Below the pieces are notes generated by a model. That model did not search any database. It saw only the letters and a program-made list of their open reading frames with translations, and was not told the origin of the DNA. This document shows, in pieces, positions 1-8,174 of a stretch of 64,000 bases of DNA; positions within the stretch are counted from its first letter, which is position 1, and the number at the start of each line of letters is the position of its first letter. Both the position numbers and the translations under genes were made by a program. Source of the stretch: Streptomyces deccanensis (GTDB taxonomy: Bacteria > Actinomycetota > Actinomycetes > Streptomycetales > Streptomycetaceae); contig NZ_CP092431.1 in the NCBI RefSeq assembly GCF_022385335.1, positions 6,758,001 through 6,822,000 on the forward strand, read 5' to 3'.

Positions 1-672
1 ACGACCCGGGAACTCCGCGAGGCCAGGGCCACGGTCGCCCAGCTCGCCGCGAACGAGGAGCGCCTGCGTCTCGCCCGTGACCTGCACGACCTCCTCGGCC
101 ACTCGCTCTCCCTGATCACGCTGAAGAGCGAGCTGGCGGGCCGGATGCTCCCCGACCACCCCGACCGGGCCGCCCAGCAGGTCGCCGACATCGAACAGGT
201 CAGCCGCCAGGCCCTGGTCGACGTCCGCGAGGCCGTCACCGGCTACCGGCGCCCCCGCCTCGGCGCCGAACTCGCGGGCGCCCGCGACGCGTTGACCGCG
301 GCCGGCATCACCCCCGAACTGCCCGCCGACCCCGACCTCACCGACGTACCCGAGGAGAGCGAGTCCGCCCTCGCCTGGGCCCTGCGCGAGTCCGTCACCA
401 ACGTCGTACGGCACAGCGGCGCCCACCGCTGCACGGTGGACCTCGTCCGCCGCCAGACCCTCGACGGCCCGGTGCTCGAACTGACAGTGGACGACGACGG
501 ACGGGGCACTCCGGCCGGCGGCGTGGGCACGGGCAGCGGCCTGGCGGGCCTCACCGAGCGGCTGGCGAAGGTGGGCGGAACCCTCGAGGCGGGCCGCTCC
601 CCCCACGGTTTCCGCCTGGTGGCCCGGGCCCCCGCCAGGCCCTGCGACCCGGACGTAGGATCCGGCGCATGA
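1..672 (+). CDS. Two-component sensor histidine kinase, NarL/DesK type (5' truncated)
   Basis: The frame is open from base 1, so the start lies upstream of the window; 223 residues are present. It begins in the HisKA_3 dimerisation domain: the H-box reads RLARDLHDLLGHSLS, with the phospho-acceptor His at residue 29 of the fragment. The ATPase domain follows, with an N-box (ALRESVTNVVRHSG), the DDDGRG glycine box and a GSGLAGLTERL lid. This is the architecture of DesK/LiaS-like kinases; the missing N-terminus would carry the membrane sensor. Its stop overlaps the start of the response regulator by 4 bp (ATGA), so the pair is translationally coupled and almost certainly cognate. The input signal cannot be inferred. 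Confidence 0.93.
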   Translation, partial: TTRELREARATVAQLAANEERLRLARDLHDLLGHSLSLITLKSELAGRMLPDHPDRAAQQVADIEQVSRQALVDVREAVTGYRRPRLGAELAGARDALTAAGITPELPADPDLTDVPEESESALAWALRESVTNVVRHSGAHRCTVDLVRRQTLDGPVLELTVDDDGRGTPAGGVGTGSGLAGLTERLAKVGGTLEAGRSPHGFRLVARAPARPCDPDVGSGA

Positions 673-1283
673 CCCGCACGATCAAGGTCCTGCTCGCCGA
701 GGACCAGTCCATGGTCCGCGAGGCACTGGCCGCCCTGCTCGGCCTGGAGGACGACATCGAGGTCGTGGCCCAGGTCGCCCGCGGCGACGAGGTCCTGGCC
801 GCCGCCCGCGCCCACGCCGTCGACGTGGCCCTCCTCGACATCGAGATGCCGGGCGCGACGGGCATCGAGGCGGCCGCCGAGGTCCACCGGGCGCTCCCGG
901 CGGTGAAGCTGGTCGTCCTCACCACCTTCGGCCGCCCCGGCTACCTCCGCAGCGCCATGGAGGCCGGCGCCGACGCCTTCCTGGTCAAGGATGCCCCCGC
1001 CGCCCAGCTCGCGGACGCGGTCCGCAGAGTCCTCGCGGGTGAGCGGGTCATCGACCCGACGCTCGCGGCAGCGGCCCTGGCGGAGGGCGCGAACCCCCTG
1101 ACCGACCGCGAACGCGAGGTCCTGCGCGCGGCGGCCGACGGCTCGACGAACGCGGAACTGGCCGAGACCCTCCACCTCTCCCAGGGCACGGTCCGCAACT
1201 ACCTGTCGACGGCGATCCACAAACTGGCGGTGAGAAACAGAACGGAGGCGGTGCGCACCGCGAGGGAGAAGGGCTGGTTGTAG
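669..1283 (+). CDS. LuxR/NarL-family response regulator (DesR-like)
   Basis: Cytoplasmic transcriptional regulator of 204 aa, partner of the upstream kinase. The receiver domain (about residues 5-120) has the acidic pocket E11/D12, phospho-acceptor D57 in LLDIEMPG and the conserved Lys in FLVKDA. A short linker leads to the C-terminal GerE helix-turn-helix (about 137-200), with LTDREREVLRAAADG and the recognition segment LSQGTVRNYLSTAIHKL. The size is standard for the family. It starts with ATG inside the kinase stop region. Targets are unknown; kinase/regulator pairs of this class often control a neighbouring transporter or membrane-lipid gene, which would lie upstream of this window. Confidence 0.95.
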   Translation: MTRTIKVLLAEDQSMVREALAALLGLEDDIEVVAQVARGDEVLAAARAHAVDVALLDIEMPGATGIEAAAEVHRALPAVKLVVLTTFGRPGYLRSAMEAGADAFLVKDAPAAQLADAVRRVLAGERVIDPTLAAAALAEGANPLTDREREVLRAAADGSTNAELAETLHLSQGTVRNYLSTAIHKLAVRNRTEAVRTAREKGWL

Positions 1284-1327
1284 GTCGCAGGGCTGTGCTG
1301 GTGACCGAGTCCAGGGGCAGCCACCGC

Positions 1328-1386
1328 CAGGGGCGCGGGCCTGAGACATATGCGGCTCCGCCGCGCGGGCGCGACCAGCCACGACG
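1328..1386. repeat. Dispersed intergenic GC-rich repeat, copy 1
   Basis: It contains a GGGGCGCGGG core, a GCGGCTCCGCCGC hairpin at 1352-1364 and ends GCGCGACCAGCC. The same elements recur, in part, near 8.95, 19.76, 31.93 and 35.98 kb. This copy sits between the convergent response-regulator and SirB1-like genes, where it could act as a two-way terminator. Confidence 0.6.
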
Positions 1387-1433
1387 CACCCGCACTCGCC
1401 CGACTGGAGGTGTCCCACGGCGAAGAGGCGCCC

Positions 1434-2306
1434 TCAGTTCAGCCGAGCCCGAGCCGCCTCCGCCTGCCGCCGCATCTTCTCCGCGGCCCCGGCATCCACC
1501 CCGGCCACGACCTCCGCGTACTCCTCCAACGCGGCAGCGCCCCGCACGAACTCCCCCCGCTGCACCAGCAATCGCGCCCACTCGTACCGCAGTCGCCCGG
1601 GATGCGAGGGCATCGCCAGCGACAACTCCAGCGCCCACAACGCCACATCCGTCCGCTCGGGCCGCGCCGCCGCCCACGCCCGCACGTTGTTGAGGACCCG
1701 CACCACCACGTCGAGCGGATCGGCGGGACTCAGCACCGACGGGTCCAGCGGAGCCCCCGTCGCCCCGGCCACCAGCAGCTCCGCGTCGCTCCCGCTCAGC
1801 ACCCGCCCCCCGTCGAACGGGTCGGCGAGGACCTGCTCCTCACGGGGCCCGAACCCGACCACGAAGTGCCCCGGCAGCGCGACCCCGTACACGGGCGCAC
1901 CCGCCCGCCGGGCCACCTCCATCCACACCACGGACAGCAGGATCGGCAACCCCCGCCGCCGTACGAGCACCTGGTGCAGCAGCGACGACTCCAGCCGCTG
2001 GTAGTCCCCGGCGGCTCCCCGGAAACCGCACCGCTCGCCGAGCAGTTCGGCCGCCGCGACCGCCCACGCACGCGGCGTGGCCGGCCGGTACGGCATCAGC
2101 CCGGCCAGCCGGTCCAGCTCGATCTCGGCGGCGTCGACGCCCGCGTCGTCCAGTGTCCCGTCGCCCGCCGCGCCCACCAGCAGGCACAGCAGGGCCAGGT
2201 CGGGCCGCTCGGCGCGCGCCTCCTCCGCGAACCGCCGCCGTACCTCGGCCGCCCGCTCCGGCTCGGGAGGGAACGGCGCCGGCACGGCGGGGTGATGCCC
2301 GCTCAC
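1434..2306 (-). CDS. SirB1/transglutaminase-like family protein
   Basis: A 290-aa cytoplasmic protein. The middle region has the SirB1-type transglutaminase-like core: RRGLPILLSVVWMEVARRAG followed by YGVALPGHFVVGF and a DPFDGG segment. The C-terminal third is helical and TPR-like, matching the usual SirB1 domain plus tetratricopeptide layout. No biochemical role is firmly established for bacterial members, so I do not assign one. The ATG start overlaps the stop of the upstream GNAT gene by 4 bp (ATGA), indicating a two-gene operon with coupled translation. Confidence 0.85.
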   Translation of the reverse strand: MSGHHPAVPAPFPPEPERAAEVRRRFAEEARAERPDLALLCLLVGAAGDGTLDDAGVDAAEIELDRLAGLMPYRPATPRAWAVAAAELLGERCGFRGAAGDYQRLESSLLHQVLVRRRGLPILLSVVWMEVARRAGAPVYGVALPGHFVVGFGPREEQVLADPFDGGRVLSGSDAELLVAGATGAPLDPSVLSPADPLDVVVRVLNNVRAWAAARPERTDVALWALELSLAMPSHPGRLRYEWARLLVQRGEFVRGAAALEEYAEVVAGVDAGAAEKMRRQAEAARARLN

Positions 2307-3343
2307 GACGACCGGCCCGACACGGAACCGGCGTCACCGGCGCGGCCGGCGCCCCCGGGCTCCCGGTAGTGGTGGTACGCGTGATGCGCCGCGAACCCCA
2401 TCCCCCCGTACAGCGCCCGCGCTCCCGCGTTGTCCGTCTCCACCTGGAGCCACCCGGCCGAGGCCCCTTCGTCCAGCGCCCGCCGGGCCAGCGCCGCCAT
2501 CACGGTCGTCGCGAGCCCCCGCCGCCGCTGGGCGGGATCGACCTCGACGGCCGCGAAACCGGCCCACCGCCCGTCCACCACGCACCGCCCGATGGCGGCG
2601 GGCCCCGAGCCCTCCGCCCCCGGCACGGTCGCGAACCACACCGACGGCCCGCTCCCGAGCACCTTCAGCGCGACCGCGCCGAGCCCCTTGCGCTGGTAGC
2701 GGCCGAGCCACGCCTCGTCCGCCGTGCGCGACAGCTCGACCCCGGCGTACTCCCGGTCCGCGACCGGCGCGAGCGCGCCGATCCACAGCTCGGCGGTCAC
2801 CTCGCGGACCCAGCCGCGGTCCGCCACCTCCGCGCACAGCAGCTCCTGAGTGCCCTCGGCGCCCGTGGCCAGCTGGAGGTAGGCGGGCAGCCCCCGGGCC
2901 GCGTACCAGCCGCGTACGGCCGTCAGCGCGTCGTCCAGGGGCATGCCGGGGTCCCCCAAGGGCAGCACCGAGTTGGCGCGCCGGGTGAAGCCGGAGGCGG
3001 CCCGCAGCTCCCACTCGCCGAGCCGCTCGCTCTCGACGGGCTGCCAGGCCCGCGCAGAGACCCGCGCCAGCTCCGCGTACGAGGCGGCGGGCCCACGTCG
3101 ACGGGCCGGGGCGGCGGGCACGACCTTCCCCGCGACCAGCGTCGACTCCGCGATGCTGACCCGCTCCCCGTTCCGGCGGGTGATCGACAGGACACCGCCG
3201 TCCCATGATGTGAGAACACCAACCGTGTCAGTGAATTTCCCACCCCCGGCGGCAGGCTCGTCGAGGCACCGCACGGACACGCGTTTGCCCACGTCAGCAG
3301 CAGAGACACGGATCTCGAGCCGTCCACCGGCAGAGATTTCCAC
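2303..3343 (-). CDS. GNAT-family N-acetyltransferase
   Basis: A probable acyl-CoA-dependent N-acetyltransferase of 346 aa. The N-terminal ~75 residues (starting VEISAGGRLEIRV, with a VGVLTSWDGGVLSI segment) look like a small SH3-like beta-barrel, followed by a linker. The C-terminal half carries the GNAT fold, with the acetyl-CoA-binding loop QRRRGLATTVMAAL and a late NAGARALYGGMGF motif. I chose GTG 3343 because an AGGAGGGG Shine-Dalgarno lies about 11 nt upstream; an in-frame ATG at 3373 precedes that ribosome site and is unlikely. It overlaps the SirB1-like gene downstream. The substrate is unknown. Confidence 0.88.
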   Translation of the reverse strand: MEISAGGRLEIRVSAADVGKRVSVRCLDEPAAGGGKFTDTVGVLTSWDGGVLSITRRNGERVSIAESTLVAGKVVPAAPARRRGPAASYAELARVSARAWQPVESERLGEWELRAASGFTRRANSVLPLGDPGMPLDDALTAVRGWYAARGLPAYLQLATGAEGTQELLCAEVADRGWVREVTAELWIGALAPVADREYAGVELSRTADEAWLGRYQRKGLGAVALKVLGSGPSVWFATVPGAEGSGPAAIGRCVVDGRWAGFAAVEVDPAQRRRGLATTVMAALARRALDEGASAGWLQVETDNAGARALYGGMGFAAHHAYHHYREPGGAGRAGDAGSVSGRSS

Positions 3344-3483
3344 AGGTCTGTCCACCCCTCCTGTTCGGATCATGCCCCGGAACGGAGATACTAGGTGCGG
3401 GCATCGACGACGCCGCGCTCCCGCGCGCCAGGCGGCGGAGCCTGAGGAGGCCCGCCAGCGCCCTATCGAGGAGGAACGACAGC

Positions 3484-3801
3484 GTGACCTACGTCATCGC
3501 GCAGCCTTGTGTCGACGTCAAGGACAAGGCGTGCATCGAGGAGTGCCCGGTCGACTGCATCTACGAGGGTCAGCGGTCCCTCTACATCCACCCGGATGAA
3601 TGCGTCGACTGCGGTGCCTGCGAGCCGGTGTGCCCGGTCGAGGCGATCTTCTACGAGGACGACACCCCGGAGGAGTGGAAGGACTACTACAAGGCGAACG
3701 TCGAGTTCTTCGACGAGCTCGGCTCGCCCGGTGGTGCCAGCAAGCTCGGTCTGATCGAGCGTGACCACCCCTTCGTCGCCGCACTCCCGCCGCAGGCCTG
3801 A
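3484..3801 (+). CDS. fdxA: 7Fe ferredoxin (3Fe-4S plus 4Fe-4S)
   Basis: Small soluble electron carrier of 105 aa. Cysteines 9, 17 and 50 match the 3Fe-4S ligands, and 21, 40, 43 and 46 the 4Fe-4S ligands, of Azotobacter-type FdI; the motifs are CIEECPVDC and CVDCGACEPVCP. The C-terminal extension with a PEEWKDYY segment is typical of actinobacterial FdxA. It starts with GTG, preceded by GGAGGAAC about 8 nt upstream. Lying just upstream of dapC is a common actinobacterial arrangement, but a strong hairpin separates the two genes, so co-transcription may be attenuated. Its redox partner is not visible here. Confidence 0.96.
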   Translation: MTYVIAQPCVDVKDKACIEECPVDCIYEGQRSLYIHPDECVDCGACEPVCPVEAIFYEDDTPEEWKDYYKANVEFFDELGSPGGASKLGLIERDHPFVAALPPQA

Positions 3802-3856
3802 GAGCGACACCGCAGGCCCCGGGGTGACGCCCCGGCGGCCCGCATCCGCGCCGCCC

Positions 3857-3899
3857 CGGTCCCGTACGGCCCGATCACCATGATCGCCGTACGGGACCG
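3857..3899 (+). terminator. Strong hairpin between fdxA and dapC
   Basis: Perfect 14-bp arms at 3857-3870 and 3886-3899. The loop contains a further GATCA/TGATC inverted repeat, which extends the stem. There is no T-tract. It ends 34 nt before the dapC start, so it could be the fdxA terminator or an attenuator. Confidence 0.7.
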
Positions 3900-3933
3900 A
3901 GGCGTTCGCCAGTGAGAAAGTGAGCCAGATCCC

Positions 3934-5034
3934 GTGTCCGCAGTCAGCGACCGCCTTCCCACCTTCCCCTGGGACAAGCTGGAGCCGTACAAGGCGACGG
4001 CCGCCGCGCACCCCGGTGGGATCGTCGACCTCTCCGTCGGCACCCCCGTCGACCCGGTGCCCGACCTGATCCAGAAAGCGCTGGTCGCCGCGGCGGACTC
4101 GCCCGGCTATCCCACCGTCTGGGGCACCGTCGGTCTGCGCGACGCGATCACGGGCTGGCTGGAGCGCCGCCTCGGCGCCCGGGACGTCACCCACCACCAC
4201 GTCCTGCCGATCGTCGGCTCCAAGGAACTGGTGGCCTGGCTCCCCACCCAGCTGGGCCTCGGCCCGGGCGACCGGGTCGCGTACCCGCGCCTGGCCTACC
4301 CGACGTACGAGGTGGGCGCCCGGCTGGCCCGCGCGGAGCACGAGGTCTACGACGACCCGACGGACCTGGACCCGGCCGGTCTGAAGCTCCTCTGGCTGAA
4401 CTCGCCGTCCAACCCCACCGGCAAGGTGCTCTCCAAGGCCGAGCTGACCCGGATCGTGGCGTGGGCCCGCTCGCACGGCGTCCTGATCTTCTCCGACGAG
4501 TGCTACCTGGAGCTGGGCTGGGAGGCCGACCCGGTCTCGGTCCTCCACCCGGACGTCAACGGCGGCTCGTACGAGGGCATCGTCGCCGTCCACTCCCTCT
4601 CCAAGCGCTCCAACCTGGCGGGTTACCGCGCGGCCTTCCTCGCCGGCGACCCGGACGTCCTCGGCCCGCTCCTGCAGATCCGCAAGCACGGCGGGATGAT
4701 GACCTCGGCCCCCACCCAGGCGGCCGTCGTGGCCGCCCTCGGGGACGACGCGCACGTCCACGAGCAGCGCGCCCGCTACGCGGCCCGCCGCACGGCCCTC
4801 CGTGACGCCCTCGTCGCCCACGGCTTCCGCATCGAGCACAGCGAGGCCAGCCTCTACCTCTGGGCCACCCGGGGCGAGTCCTGCTGGACCACCGTCGCCC
4901 ACCTCGCCGACCTCGGCATCCTGGTGGCCCCCGGCGACTTCTACGGCACCGCGGGCGACCACCACATCCGCGTGGCCTTCACGGCGACGGACGAGCGTGT
5001 GGCGGCAGCGGTGGAACGCCTCTTCCGGGCGTAG
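3934..5034 (+). CDS. dapC: Succinyldiaminopimelate aminotransferase
   Basis: A PLP-dependent class I/II aminotransferase (366 aa) that makes N-succinyl-LL-2,6-diaminopimelate in lysine and peptidoglycan precursor synthesis. Visible motifs are WLNSPSNPTGK, the PLP-phenol Asp region FSDECYLELGW, and the Schiff-base lysine in SLSKRSNLAGYRAAF. It ends with the usual RVAFTATDERV segment. The GTG start (GTGTCCGCAGTC) follows a GTGAGAAAGTGAG stretch with only a weak ribosome site. The desuccinylase dapE of the same succinylase pathway lies 2 kb downstream, which supports DapC over a general aspartate aminotransferase. Confidence 0.93.
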   Translation: MSAVSDRLPTFPWDKLEPYKATAAAHPGGIVDLSVGTPVDPVPDLIQKALVAAADSPGYPTVWGTVGLRDAITGWLERRLGARDVTHHHVLPIVGSKELVAWLPTQLGLGPGDRVAYPRLAYPTYEVGARLARAEHEVYDDPTDLDPAGLKLLWLNSPSNPTGKVLSKAELTRIVAWARSHGVLIFSDECYLELGWEADPVSVLHPDVNGGSYEGIVAVHSLSKRSNLAGYRAAFLAGDPDVLGPLLQIRKHGGMMTSAPTQAAVVAALGDDAHVHEQRARYAARRTALRDALVAHGFRIEHSEASLYLWATRGESCWTTVAHLADLGILVAPGDFYGTAGDHHIRVAFTATDERVAAAVERLFRA

Positions 5035-5060
5035 CGCGCAAGACGCGTGCCGCACCCGAC

Positions 5061-5099
5061 GTCGAAGGGGCCCGGGGATCGTCCCCGGGCCCCTTCGAC
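5061..5099. terminator. Perfect bidirectional terminator hairpin after dapC
   Basis: 18-bp perfect arms (5061-5078 and 5082-5099) with a 3-nt TCG loop, between convergent dapC and the small secreted-protein gene. It is one of the strongest inverted repeats in the window. Confidence 0.92.
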
Positions 5100-5109
5100 G
5101 TACGGCAGG

Positions 5110-5523
5110 TCAGCCGAGCGGGCTCTGGGCCGGCAGCTTCCCCGTCGGGAGCCCACCCTTCGTCGCCGTCTTGGTCGTGTCACCCAGAACGGTGCCGGCG
5201 GACCCGGCGGCCTCTCCGGCGGCCTTCTGCGCGACGGGCGTCGTCGTCTTGACGGTCTTCCCGCCGGTCTTGCTCACGGTCGGCAGGGTCTGCTTGGACG
5301 CCTTGGTGCCGGCGTCGCTCGCGACCCCGGTGACGTTCTGCGTCGCGCCGTCCACGGTGCTACCCGCGTTCGCCCCGTCCACGGCGGACAGGCCGCCGAG
5401 GTTCGGGGTGGCCGGAAGTTCGGGCGCCGCGCTCGCGGAGCCGGCCGCACCGACCACGGAGGCCGCTCCCGCTGCGGTCAGCAGCGCGGCACGGGCGATC
5501 CGGCGGGTCAGGGGGAGGGACAT
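5110..5523 (-). CDS. Small secreted protein of unknown function
   Basis: 137 aa. The N-terminus MSLPLTRRIARAALL is followed by an Ala/Val-rich hydrophobic stretch and GSASAAPELPA, a clear Sec signal peptide with probable cleavage after ASA. The mature part is low-complexity, Gly/Thr/Ala/Val-rich with repeated short Thr-Lys-Thr and Ala-Gly patterns and no Cys, so it is probably disordered and extracellular. The ATG at 5523 has an AAGGAG site 6 nt upstream, which rules out the longer frame beginning at 5712. Similar Streptomyces proteins carry misleading database names such as ATP-binding protein; nothing here supports nucleotide binding. Confidence 0.85.
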   Translation of the reverse strand: MSLPLTRRIARAALLTAAGAASVVGAAGSASAAPELPATPNLGGLSAVDGANAGSTVDGATQNVTGVASDAGTKASKQTLPTVSKTGGKTVKTTTPVAQKAAGEAAGSAGTVLGDTTKTATKGGLPTGKLPAQSPLG

Positions 5524-5849
5524 GGTGCTCCTTAGACGGAAGAGAACGGTGAAGTGTCCGACCGCGCCCGGGAGTTGACCAGTGGATGTGATCGTTCCGG
5601 GCTCGGACGCAGTGACTACCGACTCGAAGTCCCCGGAGGTTGCGGCGCCCCGACATAAAGAGTTGGCAATGCGTCGCATCATCAAATACGGATTCAGTCG
5701 GACAAACGCCACCCGCTGTGATGGTCTGCTGAATCCTTACGGCTCTGTGTTCCCAACGGATTCCGCGCACCCGGGGTGAGCAGGACGAACCCCGCCCACC
5801 CCGTCCACCCGACGCGCCGTGCCTACCCCGCACGGGTGAGCCGTGCGGC
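5524..5849 (-). promoter_or_regulatory. Upstream region of the small secreted-protein gene
   Basis: A 326-nt gap without a convincing gene. It includes a comparatively AT-rich block (about 5655-5710) that is a likely promoter region for the minus-strand secreted protein. I see no riboswitch or clear operator. Confidence 0.4.
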
Positions 5850-6860
5850 CTACTGTCCAGTGACGATTCGGACCTCGGTGGCCGTGCCTGCCGCACCGCC
5901 CGCCACGCCCCGCGCCTTGCGCCACGCGCCGGCCCGGCCCTCGGCGACCCACTCGCGGCCCGCGTAGGAGACGCGCTCGACACCGAGCCGGGAGGAGTTG
6001 GCCACCGCCCAGTGCGCCAGCTCCCAGCCGCGCTGGCGGGCCCGGTCCTCGTCCTCGATGTCCGTCAGCGGGATGGTCACGGTCCCGGCGGCGGGGGAGA
6101 CGCTCGGACTCGGCGCCGCCTTCGCCTCGGCGGAGGCGCCGCCCTCGGAGCTCACCACCGCCGCGGCCGACTCGAACGCGTCGTCCCCGAAGTCCCGCGC
6201 GAGCGCGCTGCGCACGGCCTCCGGGCCGCCCGTGTAGGCGGTGCCGGTGCCGGTCGTGTCCCGGCGCCCCTCGCACGTCAGCGTGGCCGCCGACCGCCCG
6301 GTCAGCGCGGCGGCCAGCAGCGTGGCGTCGGGCTCGTGCTTGGCGTACGCCTCCGGGTAGCCGCTGCGCTGCACGCGCTGGGCGGCCACGGTCAGCGGCA
6401 GTCGCTCGTAGCCCTCGACCTTGACGAGGTGCTCGTAGAACTCGCCCGCCGCGTACACCGGGTCCTGGATCTGCTGCTCGGTGCCCCAGCCCTGCGAGGG
6501 CCGCTGCTGGAAGAGGCCGAGCGAGTCCCGGTCGCCGTGCGCGATGTTGCGCAGGCTCGACTCCTGCAGCGCGGTCGCCAGCGCGATCGTCACGGCCCGC
6601 TCGGGCAGCTCGCGCGAGGTGCCGACCGCCGAGATCGTCGCCGCGTTGGCGGCCTGCTCGGGCGTGAACTCGTACGACGCCCCGTCGTCGGCCGCGGACA
6701 CGACCACACACCGCGGGGTGCCGTTCCCCCCGGTCAGATACTGCACGGTGAGATACGCCCCGATCGCGGCGAGCACGACGAAGGCCGCCATGCACTGCAG
6801 CACGCGACGGCCGCGACGGCGGGGACGGGGACCTGGGGGGAAGGGGTACGGCTCCGACAC
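5850..6860 (-). CDS. Membrane-anchored transglycosylase-like protein (often named heavy metal transporter)
   Basis: 336 aa. A short basic cytoplasmic N-terminus (GPRPRRRGRRVLQC) leads to one transmembrane helix (AAFVVLAAIGAYLTVQYL); the rest is predicted outside the membrane. The region around residues 90-160 has an early glutamate in ATALQESSLRNI followed by DSLGLFQQRPSQGWG and a DPVYAAGEFY segment, resembling lysozyme/transglycosylase-like folds rather than a metal transporter, which would need several helices. It starts at GTG 6860 with no ribosome site; TACCTT ends 7 nt before the GTG, suggesting a leaderless transcript. It diverges from dapE. Activity on peptidoglycan is an inference. 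Confidence 0.78.
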   Translation of the reverse strand: MSEPYPFPPGPRPRRRGRRVLQCMAAFVVLAAIGAYLTVQYLTGGNGTPRCVVVSAADDGASYEFTPEQAANAATISAVGTSRELPERAVTIALATALQESSLRNIAHGDRDSLGLFQQRPSQGWGTEQQIQDPVYAAGEFYEHLVKVEGYERLPLTVAAQRVQRSGYPEAYAKHEPDATLLAAALTGRSAATLTCEGRRDTTGTGTAYTGGPEAVRSALARDFGDDAFESAAAVVSSEGGASAEAKAAPSPSVSPAAGTVTIPLTDIEDEDRARQRGWELAHWAVANSSRLGVERVSYAGREWVAEGRAGAWRKARGVAGGAAGTATEVRIVTGQ

Positions 6861-6990
6861 GCGGTCCAAGGTACTGGAGAGTAATGGCCCCCGTGCAGGT
6901 GTTGTGAAGAGTGATGTGAACAGGGGTGCGGAAGTGACCGGATCCACTCGCCGCGCGGCCCGACGCCGACCGCGCGTTAGGGTCGTGGAC

Positions 6991-8070
6991 ATGGCCGAGA
7001 CCCCGATTGACCTCACGCTGGACGCCGCGCGGCTGACCGCGCAGCTCGTCGACTTCCCCTCCGAGAGCGGCACCGAGAAGCCCCTCGCGGACGCGATCGA
7101 GACCGCCCTGCGCGCCCTGCCGCACCTGACGGTCGACCGGTACGGCAACAACATCGTCGCCCGCACGAACCTGGGCCGCGCGGAGCGCGTGATCCTGGCC
7201 GGCCACATCGACACCGTGCCCATCGCCGACAACGTCCCCTCCCGCCTCGACGAGGACGGCGTCCTGTGGGGCTGCGGCACCTGTGACATGAAGTCCGGCG
7301 TCGCGGTCCAGCTGCGCGTCGCGGCCACGGTCCCGGCCCCCAACCGCGACCTGACCTTCGTCTTCTACGACAACGAGGAGGTCGCCGCCGACCTGAACGG
7401 CCTGAAGCACATCTCCGAGGCCCACCCCGAGTGGCTGGAGGGCGACTTCGCGGTCCTCCTGGAGCCCACCGACGGCGAGGTCGAGGGCGGCTGCCAGGGC
7501 ACCCTGCGGGTCCTGCTGACGACCAAGGGCGAGCGCGCCCACTCCGCCCGCGGCTGGATGGGCTCCAACGCCATCCACGCGGCCGCCCCCATCCTGGCCA
7601 GGCTGGCGTCGTACGAGCCGCGCTACCCGGTGATCGACGGCCTGGAGTACCGCGAGGGCCTCAACGCGGTCGGCATCTCCGGCGGCGTCGCCGGCAACGT
7701 CATCCCCGACGCGTGCGTCGTGTCGGTCAACTTCCGCTACGCGCCCGACCGCAGCGAGGAGGAGGCCATCGCCCACGTCCGCGAGGTCTTCGCCGACTGC
7801 GGGGTCGAGAGCTTCACCGTCGACGACCACAGCCCCGGCGCGCTGCCCGGTCTGTCCCACCCGGCGGCCGCGGCGTTCATCGAGGCCGTCGGCGGCACCG
7901 CCCAGCCCAAGTACGGCTGGACGGACGTCTCCCGCTTCAGCGCGCTCGGCGTCCCGGCCGTCAACTACGGCCCCGGCAACCCGCACTTGGCGCACCGACG
8001 CGACGAGCGGGTGGAGACGGCGAAGATCCTGGCGGGCGAGGAGCGCCTGAGGTCCTGGCTGACGGCGTGA
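6991..8070 (+). CDS. dapE: Succinyl-diaminopimelate desuccinylase
   Basis: An M20-family zinc hydrolase (359 aa) that converts N-succinyl-LL-diaminopimelate to LL-diaminopimelate for lysine and cell-wall synthesis. Metal-site motifs are visible: LAGHIDTVPI, WGCGTCDMKSGVA with the bridging Asp, FYDNEEV with the general-base Glu, and LEPTDGEVEGGCQGT. The C-terminal HLAHRRDE gives the last His. The ATG at 6991 has TAGGGT at 6978-6983, exactly 7 nt upstream, and no ribosome site, so it is probably leaderless. It shares a pathway with dapC upstream and is transcribed divergently from the transglycosylase-like gene. Confidence 0.95.
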   Translation: MAETPIDLTLDAARLTAQLVDFPSESGTEKPLADAIETALRALPHLTVDRYGNNIVARTNLGRAERVILAGHIDTVPIADNVPSRLDEDGVLWGCGTCDMKSGVAVQLRVAATVPAPNRDLTFVFYDNEEVAADLNGLKHISEAHPEWLEGDFAVLLEPTDGEVEGGCQGTLRVLLTTKGERAHSARGWMGSNAIHAAAPILARLASYEPRYPVIDGLEYREGLNAVGISGGVAGNVIPDACVVSVNFRYAPDRSEEEAIAHVREVFADCGVESFTVDDHSPGALPGLSHPAAAAFIEAVGGTAQPKYGWTDVSRFSALGVPAVNYGPGNPHLAHRRDERVETAKILAGEERLRSWLTA

Positions 8071-8174
8071 AGTGTCCGGCGCGGCGGATCGCGCCGGACA
8101 CGCTGAGGTCCCCCGTCCGTAACCCGTATGGATCTACGCTGAGGTGAACCACCAGCACGGCGGAGGGAGCGGAC

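Noticed and set aside
5737..7995. 752-codon minus-strand frame across dapE and the transglycosylase-like gene
   Set aside because: It runs antisense to dapE and in another frame of the transglycosylase-like gene; the translated sequence is Gly/Arg/Ala/Val-rich without domains.
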